64,000 nucleotides of DNA from Acrocarpospora phusangensis (GTDB lineage: Bacteria; Actinomycetota; Actinomycetes; Streptosporangiales; Streptosporangiaceae), in the NCBI RefSeq assembly GCF_016862995.1, contig NZ_BOOA01000015.1, positions 62,001-126,000 of the forward strand, read 5' to 3'. This document shows, in pieces, positions 41,297 through 51,813 of the stretch. The translations under genes and the position numbers were made by a program. Position 1 is the stretch's first letter, and each line of letters begins with the position of its first letter. Below the pieces are notes generated by a model, which did no database searches, had not been told where the DNA came from, and was given only the letters and a program-made list of their open reading frames with translations.

Positions 41297-42697
41297 ATGT
41301 CTGTCGTCAGCGAACCCCTGGTTCGCCCGGACAGCTTGGCAAGGCTGGACAGTCTGATCGAGGACCAGGAAGCGGTCTTCCTGGCCCGCACGGGCGAGTC
41401 CCGGCGCATCCGCAGGGACTGCGCCGACGTGCTGCCCGGAGGCGTCGCCTCCAACTGGCAGGACGCCCCGCCCGGCGCGGTGTGGATCTCGCACGGCGCC
41501 GGCTCCCGTCTCGTCGACGTGGACGGCACCTCCTACGTGGACCTGCACGGCGGCTTCGGCGTCGGCCTGGTCGGGCACGCCCACCCGGCCATCGTGGACG
41601 CGGTCGCCGCCCGGGTGCGCAAGGGCACCCACTTCGCCCAGCCGACCGAGGACGCGGTCGTGGTCGCGCGGGCGCTGGCCCGCCGGTTCGGGCTGCCCAT
41701 GTGGCGGTTCGGCAACTCGGGCACCGAGGCCACCATGGACGCGGTGCACCTGATGCGGGTGGCCACCGGCCGTACGAAGATCATCAAGGTGGAGGGCAGC
41801 TACCACGGCCACCACGACTCGGTGCAGGTCTCGGTCTACCCGTCCGCCGAGGACGCCGGGCCCTCGTACCGGCCGCGCTCGGTACGGCAGGGCATGGCCG
41901 TGCCGTCCGACCTGGCCCGGCTGACGGTCGTGGTCCCGTTCGGCGACCTGGAGGCGGTCGAGCGGGTGCTGATCGAGAACCCGGGCGAGATCGCCGGCAT
42001 GATCGTCGAGCCGATCATGATGAACATCGGGCTCATCCCGCCGCCGGACGGCTACCTCGGCGCCCTCAAGGCGCTGCTCCACCGGTACGGCGCCTACCTG
42101 GCCTTCGACGAGGTCAAGACCGGCCTGGCCGTGTCCCCCGGCGGGGCCGGCGAACTGCTCGGCGTGACGCCCGACCTGATCTGCCTGGCCAAGGCGCTCG
42201 GCGGCGGCCTGCCCTGCGGCGCCATCGGCGGCACCCGCGAGCTGATGGGCCTGATCGCGGAGGGCGTGTACGAGCAGGTGGGCACCTTCAACGGCAACCC
42301 GCTGACCATGGCGGCGGCCAGGGCCACGCTGCTGGACGTGCTGGACGACGCCGCCTACCGGCACTTCGACCGGCTGCGGGCGGTCATGTCGGAGGGAGCG
42401 ACCGGCATCCTGCGGGCGCACGGCCTGCCCGGCTACGTGCAGTCGTTCGGGGCCAAGGGCGCGGTCATCTTCCACGACCGGCCGCTGCGCGACTACCGGG
42501 ACTTCCTGGACTACCCCGACCAGTGGGGGCAGGCACACTGGCTCTACCAGCACAACGGCGGGGTGTTCCTGCCGCCGTGGGGCAAGTGCGAGCAGTGGAC
42601 GGTGTCGGTGCAGCACGGCGACGACGACGTCCGGCGGTTCCTGGTGAATCTGGAGCGGATGGCCCGCGACTACGCGGGCAGCGCGGCCATCAGGTAG
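41297..42697 (+). CDS. Class III aminotransferase (GSA-aminomutase-like)
   Basis: The 466-residue PLP enzyme has GNSGTEATMDAVHLMR for phosphate binding, FDEVKTG with Asp271 against the pyridine nitrogen, and the Schiff-base Lys299 in LICLAKALGGGLPCGAIGG. The layout is like that of glutamate-1-semialdehyde aminomutase, but the setting beside a polyamine-type importer and oxygenase points to a catabolic omega-aminotransferase. It starts one base after the oxygenase TGA. The last 28 bp overlap an opposing small gene. Confidence 0.92.
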   Translation: MSVVSEPLVRPDSLARLDSLIEDQEAVFLARTGESRRIRRDCADVLPGGVASNWQDAPPGAVWISHGAGSRLVDVDGTSYVDLHGGFGVGLVGHAHPAIVDAVAARVRKGTHFAQPTEDAVVVARALARRFGLPMWRFGNSGTEATMDAVHLMRVATGRTKIIKVEGSYHGHHDSVQVSVYPSAEDAGPSYRPRSVRQGMAVPSDLARLTVVVPFGDLEAVERVLIENPGEIAGMIVEPIMMNIGLIPPPDGYLGALKALLHRYGAYLAFDEVKTGLAVSPGGAGELLGVTPDLICLAKALGGGLPCGAIGGTRELMGLIAEGVYEQVGTFNGNPLTMAAARATLLDVLDDAAYRHFDRLRAVMSEGATGILRAHGLPGYVQSFGAKGAVIFHDRPLRDYRDFLDYPDQWGQAHWLYQHNGGVFLPPWGKCEQWTVSVQHGDDDVRRFLVNLERMARDYAGSAAIR

Positions 42698-42927
42698 GCC
42701 AGGCGCGCGGCCGCGTCCTCGACCGAGTCCACCGTGCCGAGCCGGTAGCCCCAGGAGGTGATGAAGGCGCCGCGCTCGGTGCAGGTGACCGTCTCGGTCA
42801 GGTTGTCGCTGAACCTGTTGCGGACCTGCACCCGGGGCGGGGACGCGGTCATCACCCGGACCGAGAGATCGATGTGCTCTCTGGTCGCGGCAGCGAACCG
42901 CTCAAGGCAGGACATTGTGTCCAGCAT
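42670..42927 (-). CDS. Small protein downstream of an XRE regulator
   Basis: The 85-residue product has GGGAGGTGA in good position before ATG 42927. It contains VQVRNRFSDNLTETVTC and CTERGAFITSWGYRLGTVDS, with two Cys and an acidic end helix. I do not recognise a family. It lies 71 bp after the XRE regulator gene on the same strand, as is common for small partners of DUF5753-type regulators, and overlaps the aminotransferase gene end by 28 bp. Confidence 0.65.
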   Translation of the reverse strand: MLDTMSCLERFAAATREHIDLSVRVMTASPPRVQVRNRFSDNLTETVTCTERGAFITSWGYRLGTVDSVEDAAARLAYLMAALPA

Positions 42928-42998
42928 TGCACAATCACCTCCCGGTTAAGGGAAAAGGATTGCACGGCTGACTTCTACTGAGCAAGCAATTGTGTGGG

Positions 42999-43853
42999 CT
43001 AATCCAGCGATTGTTTCGCGTACTCGTCGGCGGCCCGTACCAGGATCGACCGTGCCTCCTCCCGGAAGGAGGCGACCTCGACGAACTCGTCGAAGGCGCG
43101 GGCGTAGAAGGCGATGTCGTCGGGGTCGCGGAACAGGATGTCCTTGGTCCTGGTGGGCACGCCGACCAGCGCGTCGTTGTAGATCCAGAAGGAGTTGAGC
43201 AGGGCCGAGGGCAGCGGGGCGGTGAACGGCACGATGCCGAACTCGACGTTGGGCAGGGTGGTGACGGCCAGCAGCCGGTCGATCTGGCCGCGCATCACGT
43301 CCACCGGCGCGAGGCGGTAGTAGAGCACCGACTCGGGGATGATGAAGCGGAACGTGCGCGCGGGGTCGTACAGGATCTCCTGGCGCTGCATGCGGACGCG
43401 GATGGCGGCGTCCACGTCGTCGGTGGCGTCGTAGAGGCGGCGGACCTTGGCGAAGATGTGGCGGGCGTACTCGGCGGTCTGGAGCAGGCCGACGACGACC
43501 CCCGGCTCGAACGCCCGGAACAGTCGGGTTCGTGACTCAAGGTCGCGAATGTCCTCCTGGAGGGCGGCGAGTCCGCTCTTGTGCCGGCCACGCCAGGAGT
43601 CCTGCCGCTCCAGCAGCCCGACCGCCTGCTGGATCAGCCCGTCCACCACGGCCGGTTCCGCCCGTACGGCCTGGGCCCAGACCACCACGTCGTCCTCGGT
43701 CGCGGTCTGCCGGGCGTTCTCGATCCTGGACACCTTGGACGGCTGCCAGCCGAGCCGTTCGGCCAGATCCTTGCCCGACAGGTGCGCGGTCTCCCGCAAT
43801 TGCCGAAGCTGCAAGCCGAGATCGATCCGCGCCTGCTGGAACCCGCTCACCAC
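42999..43853 (-). CDS. XRE-family regulator with DUF5753-type domain
   Basis: This 284-residue protein has an N-terminal helix-turn-helix (residues 8-60: LRETAHLSGKDLAERLGWQP then SKVSRIENARQ) and a DUF5753-like C-terminal domain (FEPGVVVGLLQTAEYARHIF, FRFIIPESVLYYRLAPVDVM, FWIYNDALV). Such proteins occur in many copies in filamentous actinobacteria beside small genes and have been linked to development and toxin-antitoxin-like pairs. GGAGG precedes the GTG GTG start. CAATTG elements sit upstream, inside its 5' coding end and downstream, suggesting autoregulation. Confidence 0.92.
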   Translation of the reverse strand: MVSGFQQARIDLGLQLRQLRETAHLSGKDLAERLGWQPSKVSRIENARQTATEDDVVVWAQAVRAEPAVVDGLIQQAVGLLERQDSWRGRHKSGLAALQEDIRDLESRTRLFRAFEPGVVVGLLQTAEYARHIFAKVRRLYDATDDVDAAIRVRMQRQEILYDPARTFRFIIPESVLYYRLAPVDVMRGQIDRLLAVTTLPNVEFGIVPFTAPLPSALLNSFWIYNDALVGVPTRTKDILFRDPDDIAFYARAFDEFVEVASFREEARSILVRAADEYAKQSLD

Positions 43854-43942
43854 TAACCTCCGGCCTCAGTGCGCTCAAAGGTAGACGGGTGACCGTCGCC
43901 CAGACCATAGGGAACTCCCTAACGGTCCGATCAACTCCTCGC

Positions 43943-44149
43943 TCAGCCGAGGACCCGCCTGGCGATCTCCACCAAGAGCTCCCTGGGGACCTCCACGGCG
44001 GTCTCGCCGTCGAGCACGTGCCGCAGATCGGCCCGCGCCTCGCCGTCCACCAGTTCAAGACCCTGGACGACGATGGTGCCGCGGTCGGTCTCGTAGAGCG
44101 AGGGGCACGCTCCCGCCTCGGAGGTGGAGCCAAGAAATCGGAGTCGCAT
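43943..44149 (-). CDS. Small partner protein of the XRE regulator
   Basis: The 68-residue protein starts at ATG 44149, with GGAAGGG eight bases before. It reads MRLRFLGSTSEAGACPSLYE, then TDRGTIVVQG and an ending VEVPRELLVEIARRVLG. Small proteins with this C-x-LY-x-TDR-x-T-x-VVQG pattern commonly adjoin DUF5753-type regulators, so a paired function is likely. Its promoter area holds three CAATTG boxes (44168-44194). Confidence 0.75.
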   Translation of the reverse strand: MRLRFLGSTSEAGACPSLYETDRGTIVVQGLELVDGEARADLRHVLDGETAVEVPRELLVEIARRVLG

Positions 44150-44167
44150 GACGACGCCCTTCCCCGA

Positions 44168-44194
44168 ACAATTGCCGCAATTGCGGGCAATTGT
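44168..44194. promoter_or_regulatory. Triple CAATTG operator
   Basis: CAATTG occurs at 44169, 44178 and 44188, one helical turn apart, and the whole 27-bp stretch is nearly palindromic (ACAATTGCC at one end, GGCAATTGT at the other). It lies about 20 bp before the 68-residue gene. Related boxes are at 42986-42991 and 43796-43803, next to and inside the XRE gene. Confidence 0.65.
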
Positions 44195-44239
44195 AGGGCG
44201 GCTCATGTTTCCCCGGTATGTCCTTCAGGGAACTCCCAG

Positions 44240-45940
44240 CTACAAACCGGGCGAAGGGACCATTGCGGAGCGAAGGCGTTCACCCAGGGCTTTCGCCTGC
44301 GGGTCGAGGCGGGGGCTGGCGGCGACGCCGAGGCCGAGCAGGCCGGACACGACGAAGTTGAGGGCCAGCAGGTTGGGCAGGACGAAGCGCTCCACGGGCA
44401 GGTCGCGGACCTCGGGGAGCAGGTCGCGCAGCCGTTCCACGGTCAGGAAGTCCGACAGCCAGGCGTACTCCTCCGGAGTGCGCACCCAGACGCCCAGGTT
44501 GGCGTCGCCGCCCTTGTCGCCGGAGCGCGCGCCGGCGATCCGGCCCAGCGGGACGATCTCCTCCGGCAGTTCCGCCGCCGGCAGGGGGAGCCCGGCCGAG
44601 GTCCAGGGCCCCACGTGGGTGCCGTACGGCAGCCCGTCCGACACGTGGGGAGGCTCCGGCTGGGGGCGCGGAGGGTCGGCGTCCGGCACGGGGATCTCCC
44701 GGCCGTCCAGGCACACCCGTACGCGCACCTGGTCGCGGGAGATCGACGACGGCGTGTAGACGCCGTACGCGGAGGCGTCGCCGGGCGGGGTGAGGCCGTA
44801 CAGGCCCGGGTAGGAGGCCAGGCCGGTCTCCACGACCGCCGAGGAGAACGCCCGCCCGGCCCGCTTCCTGTCCTGGTCCATGACGGTGATCCGGAGCAGC
44901 GCCGTCCCCGCGTCCAGCGGGGTCAGGTCCACGTGGGTCCGCTCGAAGGACTCCTTCGGGACGCGCGCCCAGACCGCCTCCTCGGCCAGCCGGGCCTTCT
45001 CGGCCAGGTCCAGGCCGGTGAGCACGAGCGTCATGGTGTTGCGGTAGCCGCCCAGGCGGTTGACCGCGACCTTGAGCGTCTCCGGGGGCGGCTCCCCGGT
45101 GACGCCGGAGATCAGGACCCGGTCGGGGGCCTGCTGGGTGAGCTGGATGGTGTCGAAGCGGGCGGTCACGTCGGGGCCCGGGTAGCGCGGGGAGGAGATC
45201 TCGTACAGCAGTTGCGCGGTGACCGTGCCGACGCTGACCAGGCCGCCGGTGCCGGGATGCTTGGTGATCACGGCCGAGCCGTCGGCGTGCAGCTCCGCGA
45301 TCGGGAAGCCGCAGTGGGCCAGGTCGGGCACCTCCTCGAAGAAGGCGTAGTTGCCGCCGGTCGCCTGGCAGCCGCACTCGATCACGTGCCCGGCGACCAC
45401 CGAACCGGCCAGCGCGTCCAGGTCGCCGGAGCCCCAGCCGTGCCGCCACATGCCGGGGCCGGTGACCAGGGCCGCGTCGGTGACCCGCCCGGTGACCACC
45501 ACGTCCGCTCCGGCCGCCAGCGCCGCCGCGATCGGCCTGCCCCCCAGGTACGCGTTGGCCGTGACCGTCCCCGGCTCGGCCTGCGCGCGTACGTCGTCGC
45601 CGGTCACGTGCGCGATGCGCAGGCCGTGCAGGCCCAGCCGGGTGGCCAGGTCGGCGACGGCCCGCGCGCACCCCGCGGGGTCCAGCCCGCCCGCGTTGGA
45701 GACGATCCTGATGCCGCGCTCCTGGCACTGCCCCAGCACCTGCTCCAGCTGCGTCAGGAAGGTCGGCGCGTAGCCGGGACGGCCCTTCAGCTGGTTCCCG
45801 GCCAGGATCAGCATGGTCAGCTCGGCCAGCCAGTCGCCGGTGAGGACGTCGATCGGGCCGCCCTCCACCATCTCCCGCGCCGCCGAGAGCCGGTCGCCGT
45901 AGAAACCTGAGCAGTTGGCGATCCGCAGCGGCGCACTCAC
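44240..45940 (-). CDS. AtuA-like (DUF1446) protein
   Basis: The 566-residue protein belongs to the acyclic terpene utilisation AtuA family. The N half has IANCSGFYGDRLSAAREMVE, VTGRVTDAALVTGP and CGCQATGGNYAFFEEVPD. The C-terminal 100 residues hold IAGARSGDKGGDANLGVWVR, a region found separately in many relatives. The exact reaction is not settled; it is nearly always next to an acyl-CoA carboxylase and an enoyl-CoA hydratase, as here. GTG 45940 overlaps the hydratase TGA. It probably works in breakdown of branched or isoprenoid acyl-CoAs. Confidence 0.9.
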   Translation of the reverse strand: MSAPLRIANCSGFYGDRLSAAREMVEGGPIDVLTGDWLAELTMLILAGNQLKGRPGYAPTFLTQLEQVLGQCQERGIRIVSNAGGLDPAGCARAVADLATRLGLHGLRIAHVTGDDVRAQAEPGTVTANAYLGGRPIAAALAAGADVVVTGRVTDAALVTGPGMWRHGWGSGDLDALAGSVVAGHVIECGCQATGGNYAFFEEVPDLAHCGFPIAELHADGSAVITKHPGTGGLVSVGTVTAQLLYEISSPRYPGPDVTARFDTIQLTQQAPDRVLISGVTGEPPPETLKVAVNRLGGYRNTMTLVLTGLDLAEKARLAEEAVWARVPKESFERTHVDLTPLDAGTALLRITVMDQDRKRAGRAFSSAVVETGLASYPGLYGLTPPGDASAYGVYTPSSISRDQVRVRVCLDGREIPVPDADPPRPQPEPPHVSDGLPYGTHVGPWTSAGLPLPAAELPEEIVPLGRIAGARSGDKGGDANLGVWVRTPEEYAWLSDFLTVERLRDLLPEVRDLPVERFVLPNLLALNFVVSGLLGLGVAASPRLDPQAKALGERLRSAMVPSPGL

Positions 45941-46701
45941 TGGACGGCCCAGGACGGCGGTCGTTTCTGCAGGAACGCGCTCATGCCCTCGCGGGCCTCG
46001 GGCGAGGAGAACAGCCGCGCCGACCGGGCCGCCATCTCCGCGCCGCGCTCGGCCAGGGCGCGCCGGACCGGCTCGGTCACCAGGCGCTTGGACTCGGCCA
46101 GCCCCTGCGGCGAGCCCGCGCGCAGGCCCGCGAGCACGGTCTCCACCGCCGCGTCCAGCTCCGCGGCCGGTACCGCCCGGGTGAGCAGGCCGATGCGCTC
46201 CGCCTCCGCCGCGCCGAACGTCTCGCCGGTGACGAAATAGCGCCCGGCGGCCCGCGGGTCCAGCCGGGGCAGCAGGGTGAGGGAGATCATCGCCGGGCTC
46301 AGGCCCAGCCTGGCCTCGGTGAAGGCGTAGTCGCCCCCGTCGTCGGCGAGCACGACGTCGCACGCGCCGAGCAGGCCCAGACCGCCCGCCCGCGCCTTCC
46401 CCGTCACCTTCGCCACCACCGGTTTGGGCAGCTCCACGATCAGCGTGAGCAGGTCGATCAGGCGGCGGCTGCCCGCGTCCATGCCCTCGGCGGCGGCCTC
46501 GCCCAGGTCGGCGCCCGCGCAGAAGACCGAGCCGGTGTGGGTCAGCAGCACCGCCCGTACGTCCTCGTCGGCGGTGGCGGCCTCCAGCCGGCCGGACAGC
46601 TCCTCGATCAGCTGCCGGGACAGGGCGTTGCGGTTGCGCGGCGAGTCGAGCGTGACGGTCGCCACACCCCGGCCGACCGCCAGGTGAACCACACTTTCCA
46701 T
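45937..46701 (-). CDS. Enoyl-CoA hydratase family protein
   Basis: The 254-residue crotonase-fold protein has VTLDSPRNRNALSRQLIEEL, FCAGADLGEAAAEG (oxyanion loop CAGADL) and KARAGGLGLLGACDVVLADD. One of the two usual catalytic Glu positions is not Glu (GLGLLGACD), while the second is probably in FTEARLGLSPAMIS. This is as in some methylglutaconyl- or isohexenylglutaconyl-CoA hydratases. It starts 3 bp after the carboxylase stop and overlaps the AtuA-like gene. It could complete leucine breakdown. Confidence 0.9.
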   Translation of the reverse strand: MESVVHLAVGRGVATVTLDSPRNRNALSRQLIEELSGRLEAATADEDVRAVLLTHTGSVFCAGADLGEAAAEGMDAGSRRLIDLLTLIVELPKPVVAKVTGKARAGGLGLLGACDVVLADDGGDYAFTEARLGLSPAMISLTLLPRLDPRAAGRYFVTGETFGAAEAERIGLLTRAVPAAELDAAVETVLAGLRAGSPQGLAESKRLVTEPVRRALAERGAEMAARSARLFSSPEAREGMSAFLQKRPPSWAVQ

Positions 46702-46704
46702 GCG

Positions 46705-48621
46705 CTACTCGCCCTTCTGGATGACCGCGAGCACGGTCCCGCCCTCGACGTGGTCGCCGGGGGCGACGTTCAGCTCCGCCACGACGCCCTCCGCGGGCGC
46801 GAGGATTCGATGTTCCATCTTCATGGCCTCCAGCACCACGACCGGCTGGCCCTGGCTCACCGGGTCGCCGGCCTTCACCTCCACCCGCAGCACCGTGCCC
46901 GGCATGGGGGCGGGCAGCGAGCCGGGAGCGGCCTTCCCGACGGGTTCCGGCAGCCGGTCCACGGGGGTGAGGCGGACCGGGCCGAGGGCGGAGTCGACGT
47001 AGGTCGCGCCGGGGTGGGCGGCCACCGCGAAGCTGTGCCGTACGCCCGAGACGTCCAGCACGACATGGCCGGGTTCCGCGCTGACCAGGGCGACGCCGGG
47101 GAGCGACTGGAGGCCGTCCCGGGTGAGGCGGTAGGTGATGGTCTGCTCGGCGTACTCGGTGCGCTGCGGCTTGGACGGGACGTTGCGCCAGCCGCTGGGC
47201 AGGCCGCCCAGGACTCCCCGGGCCTTGGCGGCGGCCCGGTTGGCGGCGGCCTTGGCCAGCGCGGCGGCCAGCGCGGACAGCCGCACGGCCTCGTCGCCGC
47301 CCAGCGGGCCGGTCACGTCGTGGCGCTCCAGGAAGCCGGTGTCGGTCGCGCCCGCCCGGAACTCGGGATGGCGGAGCACGTTGACCAGCAGGTCGCGGTT
47401 GGTGGCCGGGCCGTGGATCCGGGCCTTGGCCAGGGCGGTGGCCAGCCGGCGGGCGGCGGCCTCGCGGGTGGGGGCGTAGCTGATCAGCTTGGCCAGCATC
47501 GGGTCGTAGTGGGTGCCGATCTCCGAGCCGTCCCGCACGCCGGAGTCCAGGCGCAGGCCGCTCACGGTGAACTCCGAGTCCACGCCGGGGATCTCGAAGC
47601 GGTGCAGCACGCCGCTGCCCGGCCGCCAGTCGTGCGCCGGGTCCTCCGCGTACAGGCGGACCTCGATGGCGTGGCCGACCGGGCTCGGCGGCAGCCCCGG
47701 CAGGGCCGCGCCCTCGGCGATCTCGATCTGCAGCCGGACCAGGTCCACGCCGTAGACGGACTCGGTGACCGGGTGCTCCACCTGGAGGCGGGTGTTGGTC
47801 TCCAGGAAGTGGAAACTCCCGTCGGCGAGCAGGAACTCGACCGTGCCCGCGCCCACGTAGCCGATCGCCCTGGCCGCGTTGACCGCCGCCTCGGCCAGCT
47901 CCCTGCGCAGCTCCGGGGTGACGGCGGGGGAGGGCGCCTCCTCGACGACCTTCTGGTGCCGCCGCTGGATCGAGCACTCCCGCTCGCCCAGCGCCCAGAC
48001 CGTGCCGTGGCCGTCGGCCAGGATCTGCACCTCGATGTGGCGCGCGTCCGGCAGCAGCCGCTCCACGAACACCTCGCCGTCGCCGAACGCGGCCGCCGCC
48101 TCCCGCCGCGCCGACTCCAGCGCCTCCGGCAGCTCGGCCGGGTCGCGCACGATCCGCATGCCGCGCCCGCCGCCGCCCGCCGACGCCTTCACGATGAAGG
48201 GCCCCGGCTCGCCCTCGGCGAACCCGGGCAGTACCGGCACGCCCGCCTCGGCCATCAGCTCCTTGGCCCCGATTTTGCTGCCCATCGCCGCGATCGCCTC
48301 CGGCGGCGGGCCGATCCAGGTCAGCCCGGCGTCCAGCACGGCCCGCGCGAACTCCGCGTTCTCCGACAGGAACCCGTACCCCGGATGTACGGCGTCCGCC
48401 CCGGAAACCCGCGCCGCCTCCACCACCAGGCCGATGTCCAGGTACGCCATCGGGGCGCCGTCGCCGAGCCGTACCGCGTGATCGGCCTCGGCCACGTGCG
48501 GCGCGGCGGCGTCCGCGTCGGTGAAGACCGCGACGGTCTCGATGCCCAGGTCCCGGCAGGTGCGGAACACCCGCCGCGCGATCTCGCCCCGATTGGCGAC
48601 CAGGAGTCTCTGCACGGTCAT
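46705..48621 (-). CDS. Acyl-CoA carboxylase alpha chain, second copy
   Basis: The 638-residue chain has biotin carboxylase (1-450: KASAGGGGRGMR loop, ETNTRLQVEHPVTE), a linker domain and a carrier domain with EAMKMEH, biotinyl Lys601. It aligns with the protein at 10252 along its length but has no repeat insert, so it is a natural control. ATG 48621 was used; GTG 48630, which shares GTGA with the preceding stop, is also possible. The carboxyltransferase comes just before it in the same operon. Confidence 0.93.
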   Translation of the reverse strand: MTVQRLLVANRGEIARRVFRTCRDLGIETVAVFTDADAAAPHVAEADHAVRLGDGAPMAYLDIGLVVEAARVSGADAVHPGYGFLSENAEFARAVLDAGLTWIGPPPEAIAAMGSKIGAKELMAEAGVPVLPGFAEGEPGPFIVKASAGGGGRGMRIVRDPAELPEALESARREAAAAFGDGEVFVERLLPDARHIEVQILADGHGTVWALGERECSIQRRHQKVVEEAPSPAVTPELRRELAEAAVNAARAIGYVGAGTVEFLLADGSFHFLETNTRLQVEHPVTESVYGVDLVRLQIEIAEGAALPGLPPSPVGHAIEVRLYAEDPAHDWRPGSGVLHRFEIPGVDSEFTVSGLRLDSGVRDGSEIGTHYDPMLAKLISYAPTREAAARRLATALAKARIHGPATNRDLLVNVLRHPEFRAGATDTGFLERHDVTGPLGGDEAVRLSALAAALAKAAANRAAAKARGVLGGLPSGWRNVPSKPQRTEYAEQTITYRLTRDGLQSLPGVALVSAEPGHVVLDVSGVRHSFAVAAHPGATYVDSALGPVRLTPVDRLPEPVGKAAPGSLPAPMPGTVLRVEVKAGDPVSQGQPVVVLEAMKMEHRILAPAEGVVAELNVAPGDHVEGGTVLAVIQKGE

Positions 48622-48626
48622 ATGGC

Positions 48627-50222
<1,596 letters not shown>

Positions 50223-50282
50223 GATCCCTCCCTTTCGCGACCTACATTGTGACGGGCGCCCAGAGTCTCGGCAGCCGGGGGC

Positions 50283-51773
50283 TCAGTAGCCTTCGGCGCC
50301 GCAGTGGGACCAGGCGCTCTTCCAGGTCTGCTGGCCGTACCCGCCGCCCCAGATCAGGCAGGCGCCGGACGCGGGCTGCTTGACCGGCCCCGCGTGGGTC
50401 ATGTGCCTGCGCCAGTCGCGCGTGATCGCGCCGCCCTGGACCTGGAGGATGGCGCCCATCCTGACCTTGCCCGGCATCACGTACGTGGACAGGGTCACCA
50501 CGCAGGCCCGCCCGTTCGAGGCGTTGATCATCAGGTACGTCGTCGCCTTCCCGTTCCAGCCATGGGTGTCGGCGATCGTGAACCCCGCCCCGCAGAGCCC
50601 GCGCGGTTTGCGGGGGTTGGGGACCGGATCGGGCTTCAGCGTCGGCGACGGGCTGGGCGAAGGACTGGGGGAGGGCGAGGGAGAGGGGCTCGGGGACGCC
50701 GGCGGTTCGCTCGGGATCGGCTGCTTCACCGGCACGACCGTGCTGCGCGTGGGCGCGGGCTCCACCCGCGCCGACCGGGTGGCCGACGGGCGCCGCTGCG
50801 GAGAGACCTGCGGCTGCGCGGCCGGCGGCGCGGCGACCGGCGTTTGCGCGGGCCTGTCGAAGGGGCGGATCACGGCCACTGTCCCCGCGGTCACCGCGAG
50901 GGCCGCCACGGCCAGCGCCGCCGCGACCACCCGCCCGCGGGCGCGCGGCTTCTCCGGCTCCACGGGACTCAGGTCGATGGGGGGCCCGCCGGTCAGGTGC
51001 GCCACGATCGCCTCGGCCGAGGGCCGCAGCGCCGGCTCCTTGGCCAGGCAGACCTTGATCAGGTCGCGTAACGGCCCGGACAGCTCGCCCAGGTCCGGCG
51101 GGCTGGTCAGGATGCGGTGCATGACCTGCGGGATCGAGTCGGCCCCGAACGCGGGCCTGCCGGTCGCCGCGAAGACCATCGTGACGCCCCACGCGAACAC
51201 GTCCGAGGCGCCGGTGGCCACCCCCGTGCTCATCAGCTCGGGGGCCAGGAAGGACGGCGTGCCCATGGTCGTCCCGGTCCCCGTGGTCTGCGGGGAGTCC
51301 AGGGCCTTGGCCACCCCGAAGTCGATCACGACGGGCCCCTCGGGGCCCATCAGCACGTTGGCCGGCTTGAAGTCCCGGTGGGTGATGCCCGCCCGGTGGA
51401 TGGCCGCCAGGGCGGTGGCCGTGCTGATCGCCAGCCGGTCCAGCGCCGCGCCCCGGCGCGGGCCCTCCTCCTCCACGAGTTCGCGCAGCGACTTGCCGGG
51501 CACGTACTCGCTCACGATGTACGGCTGGTTGCCGGCCAGGTCGGCGTACAGGACGGGGGCGGTGCAGAACCGGGCCACCCGCTGGGCCAGCGCCACCTCG
51601 TGCAGGAACCGGGCGCGGGCCTCGGCGTCGGCGGTCAGCCGGGTGTGCAGCAGCTTGACCGCGACCTGCTCGCCGGACGGGCCCTCGCCGAGGAAGACGA
51701 GCCCCTGACCGCCCTCGCCCAGCCGCCGGACGATCGCGAACGGCCCCAGCCGCGTCGGATCGCCTTCCACCAC
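50283..51773 (-). CDS. Transmembrane Ser/Thr protein kinase
   Basis: The 496-residue kinase has LGEGGQGLVFLGE, Lys40, HRDFKPAN (catalytic Asp134) and DFG at 151-153, a complete set for activity. After a juxtamembrane part comes TM helix VVAAALAVAALAVTAG (about 278-293), a Pro/Ser/Arg-rich stalk with an uninterrupted Ser-Pro run, and a 105-residue extracellular domain with Cys (GLCGAGFTIADTHG, ACVVTLSTYV, ACLIWGGGYG, WSHCGAEGY). The outer domain looks like a small disulfide-linked sensor of unknown ligand. The gene is monocistronic. Confidence 0.93.
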   Translation of the reverse strand: MVEGDPTRLGPFAIVRRLGEGGQGLVFLGEGPSGEQVAVKLLHTRLTADAEARARFLHEVALAQRVARFCTAPVLYADLAGNQPYIVSEYVPGKSLRELVEEEGPRRGAALDRLAISTATALAAIHRAGITHRDFKPANVLMGPEGPVVIDFGVAKALDSPQTTGTGTTMGTPSFLAPELMSTGVATGASDVFAWGVTMVFAATGRPAFGADSIPQVMHRILTSPPDLGELSGPLRDLIKVCLAKEPALRPSAEAIVAHLTGGPPIDLSPVEPEKPRARGRVVAAALAVAALAVTAGTVAVIRPFDRPAQTPVAAPPAAQPQVSPQRRPSATRSARVEPAPTRSTVVPVKQPIPSEPPASPSPSPSPSPSPSPSPSPTLKPDPVPNPRKPRGLCGAGFTIADTHGWNGKATTYLMINASNGRACVVTLSTYVMPGKVRMGAILQVQGGAITRDWRRHMTHAGPVKQPASGACLIWGGGYGQQTWKSAWSHCGAEGY

Positions 51774-51813
51774 AACCCCCGAAATTTCATGACCAGAGTG
51801 GCAGAACGCTACC

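Noticed and set aside
42670-44149. XRE regulator and small genes as a classic toxin-antitoxin module
   Set aside because: Neither small protein shows a toxin family motif such as RelE, PIN, Fic or Doc. The pairing is noted, but toxicity cannot be claimed.
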